Shown here one piece after another: positions 9,834 to 17,648 of a DNA stretch of 64,000 nucleotides (within the stretch, counting starts at the first letter, position 1; the number at the start of each line of letters is the position of its first letter). Both the position numbers and the translations under genes were made by a program. Origin of the DNA: Streptomyces mangrovi (lineage in GTDB: Bacteria > Actinomycetota > Actinomycetes > Streptomycetales > Streptomycetaceae). The stretch is taken from positions 41,432-105,431 of the forward strand of contig NZ_FOSG01000021.1 in the NCBI RefSeq assembly GCF_900114215.1. Reading direction: 5' to 3'. The notes below the pieces were generated by a model. That model saw nothing but the letters and a program-made list of their open reading frames with translations. It made no database searches and had not been told where the DNA came from.

Positions 9834-10856
9834 ATGCCACTGACGGACCTCACCCTCGCCGAATGCCTCGCGCTCCGGCCCGACCTCGAAGAACCCGCCG
9901 ACCTCGACGCGTTCTGGGACCAGACCCTGCGAACGGCCCGGGCGGCCGGCGGCGCCCCCCGCTACACACCCGTGGACACCGGTCTGACGCAGGTGACGAC
10001 CTACGACATGACCGTGCCCGGTTTCGCGGGCGAGCCCGTCCGGGGCTGGCTGCACCTGCCGGCCGGGGCCGGCGGCCCGCTGGGCTGCGTGGTGGAGTTC
10101 CTCGGCTACGGACGCGGACGCGGCCTGCCGCACGAGCAGGTGCTCTGGGCGAACGCCGGCTACGCGCACTTCATCATGGACACCCGCGGCCAGGGCTGGT
10201 CCACGGCCGGCGGCGACACCCCCGACACGGCCTCCCTGAACGGCGACGTCCCCGGCTTCCTGACCCGCGGCGTGGGCGACCCCCACGACCACTACTACCG
10301 GCGCGTGTTCACCGACGCCGTGCGCTTCACCGAGGCCGCCCGCGCACATCCGGCCGTCGATCCGGACCGGACCGTCGTGACCGGCGTCAGCCAGGGCGGC
10401 GGCATCAGTCTCGCGGTGGCCGGGCTCGTGCCGGGCCTGGCGGGCGTGATGCCCGACGTCCCGTTCCTGTGCGACATCCGGCGCGGGGCGACGATCGCCG
10501 GCGCACCGCCCTACACCGAGATCGCGGAGTACCTGCGCCTGCACCGCGACCGCGCCGAGGCCGTCTTCACCACACTCTCCTACGTCGACGCGGCCCTGCT
10601 GGCCGCCCGCGCCACCGCCCCGTCGCTCTTCTCCATCGCCATGATGGACGAGATCTGCCCGCCCTCCACCTGCTTCGCCGCCTACCACCGCTACGGCGGC
10701 CCCAAGGACCTGCGCGTCTACGAGTTCAACGGCCACGAGGGCGGCGGCGGCCACCACCGGCGCGAACAACTCGCCTGGGTTCGGGAACTGCTCTCCCCGC
10801 CTCGCCTTCCGGACGAGTCCGGTCCCTCCACCCTGCACGCTCCCCAGCCCGTCTGA
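9834..10856 (+). CDS. Acetyl-xylan-esterase-family (AXE1/CE7) deacetylase, possible sialate O-acetylesterase
   Basis: A 340-residue cytoplasmic alpha/beta hydrolase with no signal peptide. It shows the CE7 signature RGQGWS (~residues 120-125) and a GVSQGG nucleophile elbow (~residue 185). The acid and base of the triad fit MMDEICPPST and NGHEGGGGHH near the C-terminus. CE7 enzymes remove acetyl groups from sugars and cephalosporin C. Between the GntR operator and the sialidase gene, the simplest role is de-O-acetylation of imported sialic acids before the lyase acts. That role is inference; the fold and family are clear. Confidence 0.85.
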   Translation: MPLTDLTLAECLALRPDLEEPADLDAFWDQTLRTARAAGGAPRYTPVDTGLTQVTTYDMTVPGFAGEPVRGWLHLPAGAGGPLGCVVEFLGYGRGRGLPHEQVLWANAGYAHFIMDTRGQGWSTAGGDTPDTASLNGDVPGFLTRGVGDPHDHYYRRVFTDAVRFTEAARAHPAVDPDRTVVTGVSQGGGISLAVAGLVPGLAGVMPDVPFLCDIRRGATIAGAPPYTEIAEYLRLHRDRAEAVFTTLSYVDAALLAARATAPSLFSIAMMDEICPPSTCFAAYHRYGGPKDLRVYEFNGHEGGGGHHRREQLAWVRELLSPPRLPDESGPSTLHAPQPV

Positions 10857-10881
10857 CCCCCACCTGAGAAGAGGCCCGTTC

Positions 10882-12381
10882 ATGCAGCGCAGAGCCACTC
10901 TGGCCACCGCCACCGCAGTCACCGCTCTGGCCCTGCTGGCCGCCGGCACGCCCGCCGCGCACACCGCGGGCCGGCAGGCCGGCGACCAGCAGACCGTCCT
11001 CGCTTCCGGCGCCCTCGTCTCGCAGGACATCGCCACCGCGGGCACCGGCTCCCCCCACTACCGCATCCCCGCCCTGACCACGACGGTCAAGGGCACCCTG
11101 ATCGCCGCCTACGACGCCCGCCCCACCCTCGCCGACCTGCCCGGCAACCTCGGCATCGTCCTGCGCCGCAGCACCGACGGCGGAGCCACCTGGCAGCCCC
11201 AGCAGGTCGTACGCAAGGACCCCGCCCCCAAGGGATACGGCGACCCCAGCCTCCTCGTCGACCGGCAGACCGGGCGGATCTTCCTCTTCTACGCGGCCTC
11301 CGTGAACCAGGGCTTCTTCGGCTCGGCGACCGGCAACGACGAGAGCGACCCGAACGTACTCCAGGCCGACTACAGCTACTCCGACGACGACGGCCTGACC
11401 TGGAAGCACGAACGGATCACCGCCGAGATCAAGAACCCGGCCTGGGCCGGCATGTTCGCGGCCTCCGGCGAGGGCATCCAACTGCGCCACGGCAGGTACG
11501 CGGGCCGGCTGATCCAGCAGTACGCCATCCGCCACAACGGCGCCAACTACGCCGTCAGCGCCTACAGCGACGACCACGGCGACACCTGGAGGATGGGCAC
11601 CCCTGTCGGACCCGGCGGCGACGAGAACAAGACCGTGGAGCTGTCCGACGGCCGCGTCATGCTCAACAACCGCTCCAGGCCGTACCGCACGGTGGCCTAC
11701 TCCACCGACGGCGGCGTCACCTACACCCCCTTCCAGCAGGACACCGAACTGCCCGATCCCGCCAACAACGGCTCGATCATGCGCTTCGCGCCGGACGTGC
11801 CCGCCTCCCACCCGCGCGCCTCCTGGCTGATGTTCAGCAATACGGCCACCACGGGCAGCCGCAGCAACCTCACCGTCCGCCTCTCCTGCGACAACGGGCG
11901 GAACTGGCCGGTGCGCAAGACCGTCGAGGCCGGCTCGGCCGCCTACTCCACACTCACCCCGCTCAGCGACGGCACCGCGGCCAACCCCCGGGTGGGCCTG
12001 CTGTGGGAGCGCGACAACTACCGGCACATCACCTACTCGTCCCTGGACCTGCGGTGGCTGGCGGGCGTCTGCGCCCCGGTCACCGTCACCCCGCCCGCCT
12101 CCCTGCCCGCGGGGAGGACCACCGAGGTCACCGTCCGCGTCGTCAGCCAGAACGACGTGGACCTGCCCTCCGGCACGGTCTCCCTGAAGCTGCCGGCCGG
12201 CTGGAGCGCCCCGAGCGTGACCGTGCCCGCGCTCAGGCCCGGCCAGGGCGCGAACATGAGGATCCCCGTCACCGTTCCCGCCGACGCCACCGCGGGCGCC
12301 GTGCCGACGACCGCCACCTACCTCGTACGCGGCTGGCAGCGGTCCTACGGTGACGGCACGCTCACCGTCACCGCGCCCTAG
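10882..12381 (+). CDS. Secreted exo-alpha-sialidase (GH33) with C-terminal NEW3-like domain
   Basis: A 499-residue protein with an N-terminal signal peptide (RRATLATATAVTALALLAAG, then an A-x-A region). The catalytic propeller begins with the sialidase RIP motif (YRIPALTT). It carries Asp-boxes RSTDGGATW, YSDDDGLTW, YSDDHGDTW and YSTDGGVTY. The arginines of HYRIP and RHGRYAGR, with the later GLLWERD acid/tyrosine region, fit the active site. The last ~95 residues (VTVTPPASLPAGRTTEVTV onward) look like a NEW3/alpha-galactosidase-associated beta-sandwich. The enzyme would cleave terminal sialic acid from host or environmental glycans outside the cell, feeding the importer and NanA route. Confidence 0.93.
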   Translation: MQRRATLATATAVTALALLAAGTPAAHTAGRQAGDQQTVLASGALVSQDIATAGTGSPHYRIPALTTTVKGTLIAAYDARPTLADLPGNLGIVLRRSTDGGATWQPQQVVRKDPAPKGYGDPSLLVDRQTGRIFLFYAASVNQGFFGSATGNDESDPNVLQADYSYSDDDGLTWKHERITAEIKNPAWAGMFAASGEGIQLRHGRYAGRLIQQYAIRHNGANYAVSAYSDDHGDTWRMGTPVGPGGDENKTVELSDGRVMLNNRSRPYRTVAYSTDGGVTYTPFQQDTELPDPANNGSIMRFAPDVPASHPRASWLMFSNTATTGSRSNLTVRLSCDNGRNWPVRKTVEAGSAAYSTLTPLSDGTAANPRVGLLWERDNYRHITYSSLDLRWLAGVCAPVTVTPPASLPAGRTTEVTVRVVSQNDVDLPSGTVSLKLPAGWSAPSVTVPALRPGQGANMRIPVTVPADATAGAVPTTATYLVRGWQRSYGDGTLTVTAP

Positions 12382-12389
12382 GCCCGACC

Positions 12390-12424
12390 CGGGCCGCCCG
12401 CACGACGCCCGTGCGGGCGGCCCG
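12390..12424 (+). terminator. Strong hairpin between sialidase and nanA
   Basis: CGGGCCGCCCGCAC and GTGCGGGCGGCCCG form a perfect 14-bp stem with a seven-base loop, nine bases past the sialidase stop. It may terminate part of the transcripts so that the secreted enzyme and the catabolic enzymes are made at different levels. Confidence 0.7.
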
Positions 12425-12465
12425 TCCCCTCCCTGCCGAGCACCGCATCACCCAGGAGCCCCTAT

Positions 12466-13425
12466 ATGTCCTCGTCCCTGCCCCTGCGCGGCGTCGTGCC
12501 GCCCGTCTGCACCCCCCTGGACGCATCGGGCGAGGTCGACACCGCCTCGCTCGCCCGGCTCGTCGAACACCTCCTGGACGGCGGGGTGCACGGCCTGTTC
12601 GCCCTCGGCTCCAGCAGCGAGGTCGCCTTCCTCACCGACCGGCAGCGGGCGGTGGCCCTGGAGACGGTCATCGAGGCCGTCGCGGGACGCGTCCCCGTGC
12701 TCGCCGGTGTCATCGACATGACCACGCCCCGTGTGCTCGCCCACGCGGAGACCGCCCGCGCGGCCGGCGCCGACGCACTGGTGGCGACCGCGCCCTTCTA
12801 CGCCCGGACCCACCCCGCCGAGATCGCCCGCCACTTCCGCACCGTCCGCGCCCGCGCCGGCCTGCCCCTGTACGCCTACGACCTCCCGGTCTCCGTGCAC
12901 AGCAAGCTCTCCGTCCCCCTGGTACGCGAACTGGCCGAGGACGGCACGCTCGCCGGCCTCAAGGACAGCAGCGGTGACGAGGGCTCCCTGCGCAGACTCC
13001 TCGTCGAACTCGGCGGACGCCACGGCCGGGCCGAGGGCCCGGCCCCCTCCTTCAGCGTCCTCACCGGATCCGAACTGACCGTGGACGCCGCTGTGCTGGC
13101 CGGCGCCGACGGCGTCGTGCCCGGCCTCGGCAACGTCGACCCCGCCGGATACGTGCGCCTCTACGAGGCCGCGCGGGACGGAGACTTCGAGCGCGCCGCC
13201 GGGGAGCAGGAGCGGCTGGTGAAGCTGTTCGGCATGGTCGAGGCGGGCCCCGAGGAGGAGATGGGCCGCAACTCCTCGGCCATCGGCGCGTTCAAGCACG
13301 CGCTGCGGCTGCTCGGGGTGTTCGCCCACGGCACCACCGCCGCCCCGCAGATCCAGCTCAGCGACGCGTCGGTCGCCCTCGTCGAGCAGCGGCTGCGCGA
13401 GGCCGGACTGCTCCAGACCCGATGA
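12466..13425 (+). CDS. nanA: N-acetylneuraminate lyase-type aldolase (DHDPS/NanA family)
   Basis: A 319-residue class I aldolase of the dihydrodipicolinate synthase/NanA family; AGGAG precedes ATG 12466. It has the phosphate/carboxylate loop FALGSSSE in place of the usual GTTGE-type loop, a YAYDLP catalytic-tyrosine segment, and AGLKDSSG carrying the Schiff-base lysine. It would split N-acetylneuraminate into ManNAc and pyruvate. The function rests mainly on context: sialidase upstream, kinase and epimerase directly downstream with ATGA overlaps. Members of this family with other keto-acid substrates exist, so the substrate is likely but not certain. Confidence 0.85.
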   Translation: MSSSLPLRGVVPPVCTPLDASGEVDTASLARLVEHLLDGGVHGLFALGSSSEVAFLTDRQRAVALETVIEAVAGRVPVLAGVIDMTTPRVLAHAETARAAGADALVATAPFYARTHPAEIARHFRTVRARAGLPLYAYDLPVSVHSKLSVPLVRELAEDGTLAGLKDSSGDEGSLRRLLVELGGRHGRAEGPAPSFSVLTGSELTVDAAVLAGADGVVPGLGNVDPAGYVRLYEAARDGDFERAAGEQERLVKLFGMVEAGPEEEMGRNSSAIGAFKHALRLLGVFAHGTTAAPQIQLSDASVALVEQRLREAGLLQTR

Positions 13426-14378
13426 CGGCACCGCATCCCGGCGCCCCGGTGATCGGCCTCGACCTGGGCGGCACGAAGATCGCCGCCGCCCTCGTCGCGG
13501 GCGACGGCACCGTCCTGGCCCGGCACACCCTGCCCACCCCGGCGGCCCTGGGCCCCGAGGCGGTGCTGGACGCGCTGGCCGAGGCCTCCCGCGCCGTCCG
13601 GACACAGGACGCCGCCGCGATCGGCGTCGCCGCGGCCGGAGTGATCGATCCCGCCTCCGGGACCGTCGTCAGCGCCACGGACACCCTTCGCGGCTGGGCC
13701 GGGACCGCCCTGGCCGGCGGCCTCGCCACCCGCACCGGGCTCCCCGTGGCCTGCGACAACGACGTACGGGCCGCCGCCGCCGCGGAACTCGCCGCCATGG
13801 ACGGCGGTGGCGGGGGCCCCACCCTGGTCTACGCGGCCGTCGGCACCGGCGTCGGCGGCGCCGTCGCCGCCTCGGGACGGGTGCTGCACGGCGCCGCCGG
13901 AATCGCCGGGCACCTCGGCCATCTGCCGAGCCCCGAGGCGGACGGGCTGCCCTGCACCTGCGGAGCCACCGGCCATCTCGAGGCGATCGCCGCCGGGCCG
14001 GCCATCACCGCCCAGTACACACGGCTGAGCGGCAGCCCGGCCGGCCGTCTGGAGACCGTGGCCGAGCGCGCGGCCCGCCAGGACCCGCACGCGGTCTCGG
14101 CCATCACCACAGGCGCCCGGGCGGCCGGCCGCGTTCTGGGCGGCCTCGCCAACGCGCTGGGAGCGCACCGCGTCGTCGTCGGCGGAGGAGTGCCCCGTAT
14201 CGGGGCGCTGTACTGGGACGTCCTGTGCGCGGCCTTCGCCGCCGAACTCATGCCCCCGCTTCGCGCACTGCGTCCGGTCCCGCCGGGCGGAGGGGACGAC
14301 GCGGCGGTCCTCGGGGCCGCCGAGCTGACCCGCACGCTGCCCCTGCACCCTCCCCGCACCTCTGGAGCCACGCCATGA
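13422..14378 (+). CDS. nanK: ROK-family sugar kinase (N-acetylmannosamine kinase type)
   Basis: A 318-residue ROK kinase translated by ATGA overlap from nanA. The N-terminal ATP motif DLGGTKIAAALV, the AAAGVID segment, CDNDVRAAA and GTGVGGA follow the ROK plan. The zinc-binding stretch GHLGHLPSPEADGLPCTCGATGHLEAI has the H-x(n)-C-x-C-G arrangement, with one cysteine fewer than the usual CxCGxxGCxE. It would phosphorylate ManNAc to ManNAc-6-phosphate between NanA and NanE. Confidence 0.85.
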   Translation: MTAPHPGAPVIGLDLGGTKIAAALVAGDGTVLARHTLPTPAALGPEAVLDALAEASRAVRTQDAAAIGVAAAGVIDPASGTVVSATDTLRGWAGTALAGGLATRTGLPVACDNDVRAAAAAELAAMDGGGGGPTLVYAAVGTGVGGAVAASGRVLHGAAGIAGHLGHLPSPEADGLPCTCGATGHLEAIAAGPAITAQYTRLSGSPAGRLETVAERAARQDPHAVSAITTGARAAGRVLGGLANALGAHRVVVGGGVPRIGALYWDVLCAAFAAELMPPLRALRPVPPGGGDDAAVLGAAELTRTLPLHPPRTSGATP

Positions 14379-15079
14379 CCTCGCCCGCGCCCCGGCCCCG
14401 GCCCCGGCCCCACGACCTGATCGCCTCCCTCCAGGGCCGTCTGATCGTGTCGTGCCAGGCGCCGCCCGGCGACCCGATGCGCCACACCGGCACCCTCGTG
14501 CGCATGGCCCGCGCGGCGCGGGCCGGCGGCGCCGCGGCCGTACGCGTCAACGGACCGGAGGTCGTCGCGGCCACCGTCGCGGCCGTCGGCCTGCCGGTGA
14601 TCGGGCTGTGGAAGGACGGCGACACCGGTGTCTACATCACCCCGGGCGTGCGCCACGCGCTCGCCGTCGCCGAGGCGGGAGCCGCGATCGTCGCGGCCGA
14701 CGCCACCGCCCGGCCGCGCCCCGACGGCAGCACCTTCGCCGAACTCGTCGCGGCCGTCCACGGCGCGGGCGCCCTGGTCATGGCCGATGTCTCGACCCTG
14801 GACGAGGGGCGGGAAGCGGCCGCGCAGGGGGCCGATCTGGTGTCTACCACCCTGTCGGGCTATGTGGCGGGATCGCCCCGGCAGACCGCGCCGGACCTGC
14901 GGCTCGTCGCCGAACTCGCCGCCTCGGTTGACACCCCGGTGGTCGCCGAAGGGCGTATCGCCACACCGCAGCAGGCCGCCGAGGCGCTCGCGGCGGGCGC
15001 GCTGAGCGTCGTCGTGGGCACCGCCATCACGGCGCCGACCGCGCTGACCAGGCGCTTCGCCGACGGGCTCGCGGGCTGA
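14375..15079 (+). CDS. nanE: N-acetylmannosamine-6-phosphate 2-epimerase (NanE family)
   Basis: A 234-residue TIM-barrel protein starting at ATG 14375, which overlaps the kinase stop (ATGA). It shows the NanE hallmarks: LIVSCQAPPGDPM near the N-terminus, VIGLWKDGDTGVYITP with the catalytic lysine, MADVSTLDEG, GADLVSTTLSGY and VVAEGRIATPQQA, ending with a phosphate-binding GALSVVVGTAIT loop. It converts ManNAc-6-P to GlcNAc-6-P. No nagA is visible in this window, so deacetylation must use a gene elsewhere. Confidence 0.92.
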   Translation: MTSPAPRPRPRPHDLIASLQGRLIVSCQAPPGDPMRHTGTLVRMARAARAGGAAAVRVNGPEVVAATVAAVGLPVIGLWKDGDTGVYITPGVRHALAVAEAGAAIVAADATARPRPDGSTFAELVAAVHGAGALVMADVSTLDEGREAAAQGADLVSTTLSGYVAGSPRQTAPDLRLVAELAASVDTPVVAEGRIATPQQAAEALAAGALSVVVGTAITAPTALTRRFADGLAG

Positions 15080-15129
15080 CCGGAAGTTCCGGGCGCCGGG
15101 AGCGGACCTTCGGCGGTCCTTCGCAGGCC

Positions 15130-15173
15130 CCGGCCGGACCCTCCCCTCCGGCCGGACCCTCCCCTCCGGCCGG
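15130..15173. repeat. 18-bp tandem direct repeat (2.4 copies)
   Basis: CCGGCCGGACCCTCCCCT occurs twice in a row, followed by the first eight bases of a third copy, in the gap between nanE and nagB. Confidence 0.85.
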
Positions 15174-15195
15174 GGCCGCACGGCGTGCGGCTTCC

Positions 15196-15257
15196 GTGAC
15201 CGGTTCCGCGCCCCCGGTGCGTCCGCGCGGACGCACCGGGGGCGCGGAACCGGTCAC
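15196..15257. terminator. 62-bp perfect palindrome, bidirectional terminator between nanE and nagB
   Basis: Two 31-base arms (15196-15226 and 15227-15257) are exact reverse complements with no spacer. The hairpin lies between the convergent nanE and nagB genes and ends five bases before the nagB stop codon. It can end transcription from both sides. Confidence 0.85.
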
Positions 15258-15262
15258 GGCCG

Positions 15263-16048
15263 TCAGAGTCCCTGCCAGTGCGGCTTGGCCTCGTAGGTGG
15301 CGCGGAAGTAGTCCGCGAGCTTCAGCCCGGACGCGGCCGCCTCGTCCACCACGACCGTGGCGTGGGGATGCGTCTGCAGCGCGGAGGCCGGGACCATCGC
15401 GGACAGCGGCCCCTCGACGGTCTGCGCGACGGCCTCCGCCTTGTTCTCGCCGGTGGCGAGCAGCACCAGATGACGGGCTTCCAGGATGGTGCCGATGCCC
15501 TGGGTGATGACGTGGTGCGGCACCTGGTCGATGTCGCCGCCGAAGAAGCGGGCGTTGTCGGCGCGGGTCTGCCGGGTGAGCGTCTTGATGCGGGTGCGGG
15601 AGGCCAGCGAGGAGCACGGCTCGTTGAAGCCTATGTGCCCGTCGGTCCCGATGCCGAGCAGCTGGAGGTCCACACCGCCGGCCTCGGCCAGCTCCCTCTC
15701 GTACCTCGCGCAGGCCGCCGGGACGTCCCCCGCGGAGCCGTCGGGCCCCATGAAGGACGCCTCGTCCAGCCCGAGCGGCTCCACCACCTCGCGCAGTACC
15801 ACCGAGCGGTAGGACTCGGGGTGTCCGGCCGGCAGGCCGACGTACTCGTCGAGCTGGCAGATCCGGGCGCGCGAGACGTCCACATCGCCCGCGGCGGCCT
15901 TGGCGGCCAGCGCCCGGTAGACGGGCAGCGGTGTCGAGCCCGTGGCCACACCGAGCAGCGCCTCGGGCTTGCGCCGCAGGAGGCCGGCCATGGCCTCGGC
16001 GATGATCTCCCCGCCTGCGTCGGCGTCCGGAACGATGACAACTTCCAC
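15263..16048 (-). CDS. nagB: Glucosamine-6-phosphate deaminase
   Basis: A 261-residue protein, matching the usual length for NagB, starting at GTG 16048. It carries ATGSTPLPVYRAL near the N-terminus, CQLDEYVGLPAGHPESYR, LLGIGTDGHIGFNEP with the catalytic Asp/His/Glu set, and the C-terminal ATGENKAEAV. It converts GlcN-6-P to fructose-6-P plus ammonia, the last step shared by chitin/GlcNAc and sialic-acid catabolism. It is convergent to the nan operon, and a dre operator lies just upstream, so GlcNAc-responsive control by DasR is expected. Confidence 0.95.
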   Translation of the reverse strand: MEVVIVPDADAGGEIIAEAMAGLLRRKPEALLGVATGSTPLPVYRALAAKAAAGDVDVSRARICQLDEYVGLPAGHPESYRSVVLREVVEPLGLDEASFMGPDGSAGDVPAACARYERELAEAGGVDLQLLGIGTDGHIGFNEPCSSLASRTRIKTLTRQTRADNARFFGGDIDQVPHHVITQGIGTILEARHLVLLATGENKAEAVAQTVEGPLSAMVPASALQTHPHATVVVDEAAASGLKLADYFRATYEAKPHWQGL

Positions 16049-16078
16049 GCTGGGCCTGCCGATCCAAGAGTGAACATC

Positions 16079-16094
16079 AGTGGTATAGACCACC
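16079..16094. promoter_or_regulatory. dre (DasR-responsive element) in the nagB promoter
   Basis: AGTGGTATAGACCACC is an imperfect palindrome that fits the published dre consensus (AGTGGTCTAGACCACT-like) with few deviations. It lies 31-46 bp upstream of the nagB GTG. DasR control of nagB is established in Streptomyces coelicolor. Confidence 0.85.
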
Positions 16095-16316
16095 ATAGCA
16101 GGGGGGCGGCTCCGCCCCGTACCCCGCCGCACCCCGCCGCACCCGCGGAACCGGGCGGTGGACGCACGGCATCGCCGTCCGCGGCGGGCGGGCCACCGCC
16201 CCCGGTGGGACCGCCCGGGGCTTCGGCCGGACACGGCGGCCCGGTCACCATGCGTAGAGTGGCCGTCGCGGAATCGAGACCGGCGGCCGGCGCCGGGCGC
16301 CCGGACGGAGGCAGCG

Positions 16317-17477
16317 GTGGAGCACCCAGGCATGTCACGCGGTGCGCGTCTGACCGCCCATGGCGCCGTCTCCACGGCCCTGGCCCGGCTCGGCGACCGT
16401 GAACTGCGCGAACTGGCGGACGCGGCCGTGCCGCTCGGCTCCGGCATCGGCGGGAAGTCGTCCCTGCTGGAGGTCGCCGGGACCCCGGTCTTCGTCAAAC
16501 GGGTGCCCCTCACCGGTCTGGAGAGGGAACCCGCGCACTTCCGTTCCACGGCGAACCTGTTCGACCTGCCCGTCTTCTGCCAGTACGGCATCGGTGCCAT
16601 CGGCGGGCCGGGGTTCGGAGCCTGGCGGGAACTCGCCGTGCACGCCATGACGACCGACTGGGTGCTCACCGGGGAGTACGAGGGTTTTCCCCTGATGTAC
16701 CACTGGAGGGTGCTGCCGGACTCGACGCCGCTGCCCGCGGAACTGGCCGACGTGGAACGGGCCGTGGCCTACTGGGGCGGCCGACCGCAGGTGCGCCGCC
16801 GGATCGAGGCCCTCCGGGATTCCTCGGCGAGCGTCGTGGTCTTCCTGGAGTACATCCCGCGGAACCTGCACCAGTGGCTGGGCGAGCGGGTGGCCGCCGG
16901 GGACGAGGCCGCGAACCGGGCCTGCGCCATGGTCGAGAGGGAACTGGCGGCCGGCACCTCCTTCATGGCCGGCCGCGGGCTCATCCACTTCGACGCGCAC
17001 TTCGAGAACATCCTGACCGACGGCCGGCGTCTCTACTTCGCGGACTACGGCCTCGCGCTCTCCTCCCGGTTCGAACTGTCGCGGGAAGAGGCCGACTTCT
17101 TCGAACGGCATCAGACCTACGACCGCTGCTACACCGCCACATACCTGGTGAACTGGCTGGTCACCGCTCTGTTCGGATACCGGATCGAGGACCGCGACGG
17201 CCGCCACGCGCTGGTGCGCGCCTACGCCGGGGGCAGACGCCCCACGGGAGTCCCGGAGGAGGCCGCGGCGGCCATCGCCCGGCACGCGCCGGTCGCCGCC
17301 GTGATGTCGGACTTCAACCACGAGTTCCGGTACGGCAGCAGGCAGACCCCGTACCCGCTGGAGGAGATCCGGCGGATCGGCGGGACGGGCGTCCCGTCCA
17401 CCGGCCGGCAGCACGCCCCGGACGGCGGGCGGCGGGCGGCGGTAATCGGGATGCGCCGCAGCCCGGCGGGGGTCTAG
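16317..17477 (+). CDS. Protein-kinase-like/phosphotransferase protein of unknown substrate
   Basis: A 386-residue cytosolic protein from GTG 16317, which has GGAGG five bases upstream; ATG 16332 is the alternative start. It has a glycine-rich N-terminal loop (GSGIGGKSSLLEVAGTPVFVKR) with a candidate ATP-lysine in VFVKR. A catalytic loop HFDAHFEN fits HxDxxxxN, and a DYG in YFADYGLALS stands in for DFG. These features place it in the kinase-like superfamily near small-molecule phosphotransferases. No helix suggests a membrane anchor. It lies just upstream of the mini-ORF and the macrolide-type glycosyltransferase, but a resistance role is only a guess. Confidence 0.8.
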   Translation: MEHPGMSRGARLTAHGAVSTALARLGDRELRELADAAVPLGSGIGGKSSLLEVAGTPVFVKRVPLTGLEREPAHFRSTANLFDLPVFCQYGIGAIGGPGFGAWRELAVHAMTTDWVLTGEYEGFPLMYHWRVLPDSTPLPAELADVERAVAYWGGRPQVRRRIEALRDSSASVVVFLEYIPRNLHQWLGERVAAGDEAANRACAMVERELAAGTSFMAGRGLIHFDAHFENILTDGRRLYFADYGLALSSRFELSREEADFFERHQTYDRCYTATYLVNWLVTALFGYRIEDRDGRHALVRAYAGGRRPTGVPEEAAAAIARHAPVAAVMSDFNHEFRYGSRQTPYPLEEIRRIGGTGVPSTGRQHAPDGGRRAAVIGMRRSPAGV

Positions 17478-17480
17478 GGT
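17475..17480 (+). promoter_or_regulatory. Probable leaderless -10 element for the mini-ORF
   Basis: TAGGGT fits TANNNT and ends seven bases before ATG 17488, the spacing of leaderless actinobacterial transcripts. No clear -35 is seen. Confidence 0.35.
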
Positions 17481-17487
17481 CGCGGGC

Positions 17488-17517
17488 ATGTTCTCCTTCC
17501 TTCAGATCTACGGCTGA
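17488..17517 (+). CDS. Nine-codon mini-ORF, possible leader peptide of the glycosyltransferase gene
   Basis: ATG to TGA encodes MFSFLQIYG. There is no room for a normal ribosome site, but a TANNNT -10-like hexamer sits seven bases upstream, so it could be the 5' end of a leaderless transcript. A GC-rich inverted repeat (17546-17602) follows, and the macrolide-type glycosyltransferase starts 131 bp further on. That order is what an attenuation leader would show. Translation is unproven and a chance ORF of this size is quite possible. Confidence 0.3.
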   Translation: MFSFLQIYG

Positions 17518-17545
17518 CACGGCCGGGGCAGCGCCCCGCCTCCCA

Positions 17546-17602
17546 CCCGCACGCCCGTGCGCACACCGGTTTCCGGGACTCCCGGACGGGCCGGCGTGCG
17601 GG
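17546..17602 (+). promoter_or_regulatory. Inverted repeat in the leader region of the glycosyltransferase gene
   Basis: CCCGCACGCC (17546-17555) pairs with GGCGTGCGGG (17593-17602), and a nested CCGGGACTCCCGG lies inside. The pairing could form a regulatory hairpin between the mini-ORF and the glycosyltransferase start. Confidence 0.35.
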
Positions 17603-17648
17603 CCCGCGGTGTCACCGTCAGCCATGGACCCGAAGTGAGTGATCATCC

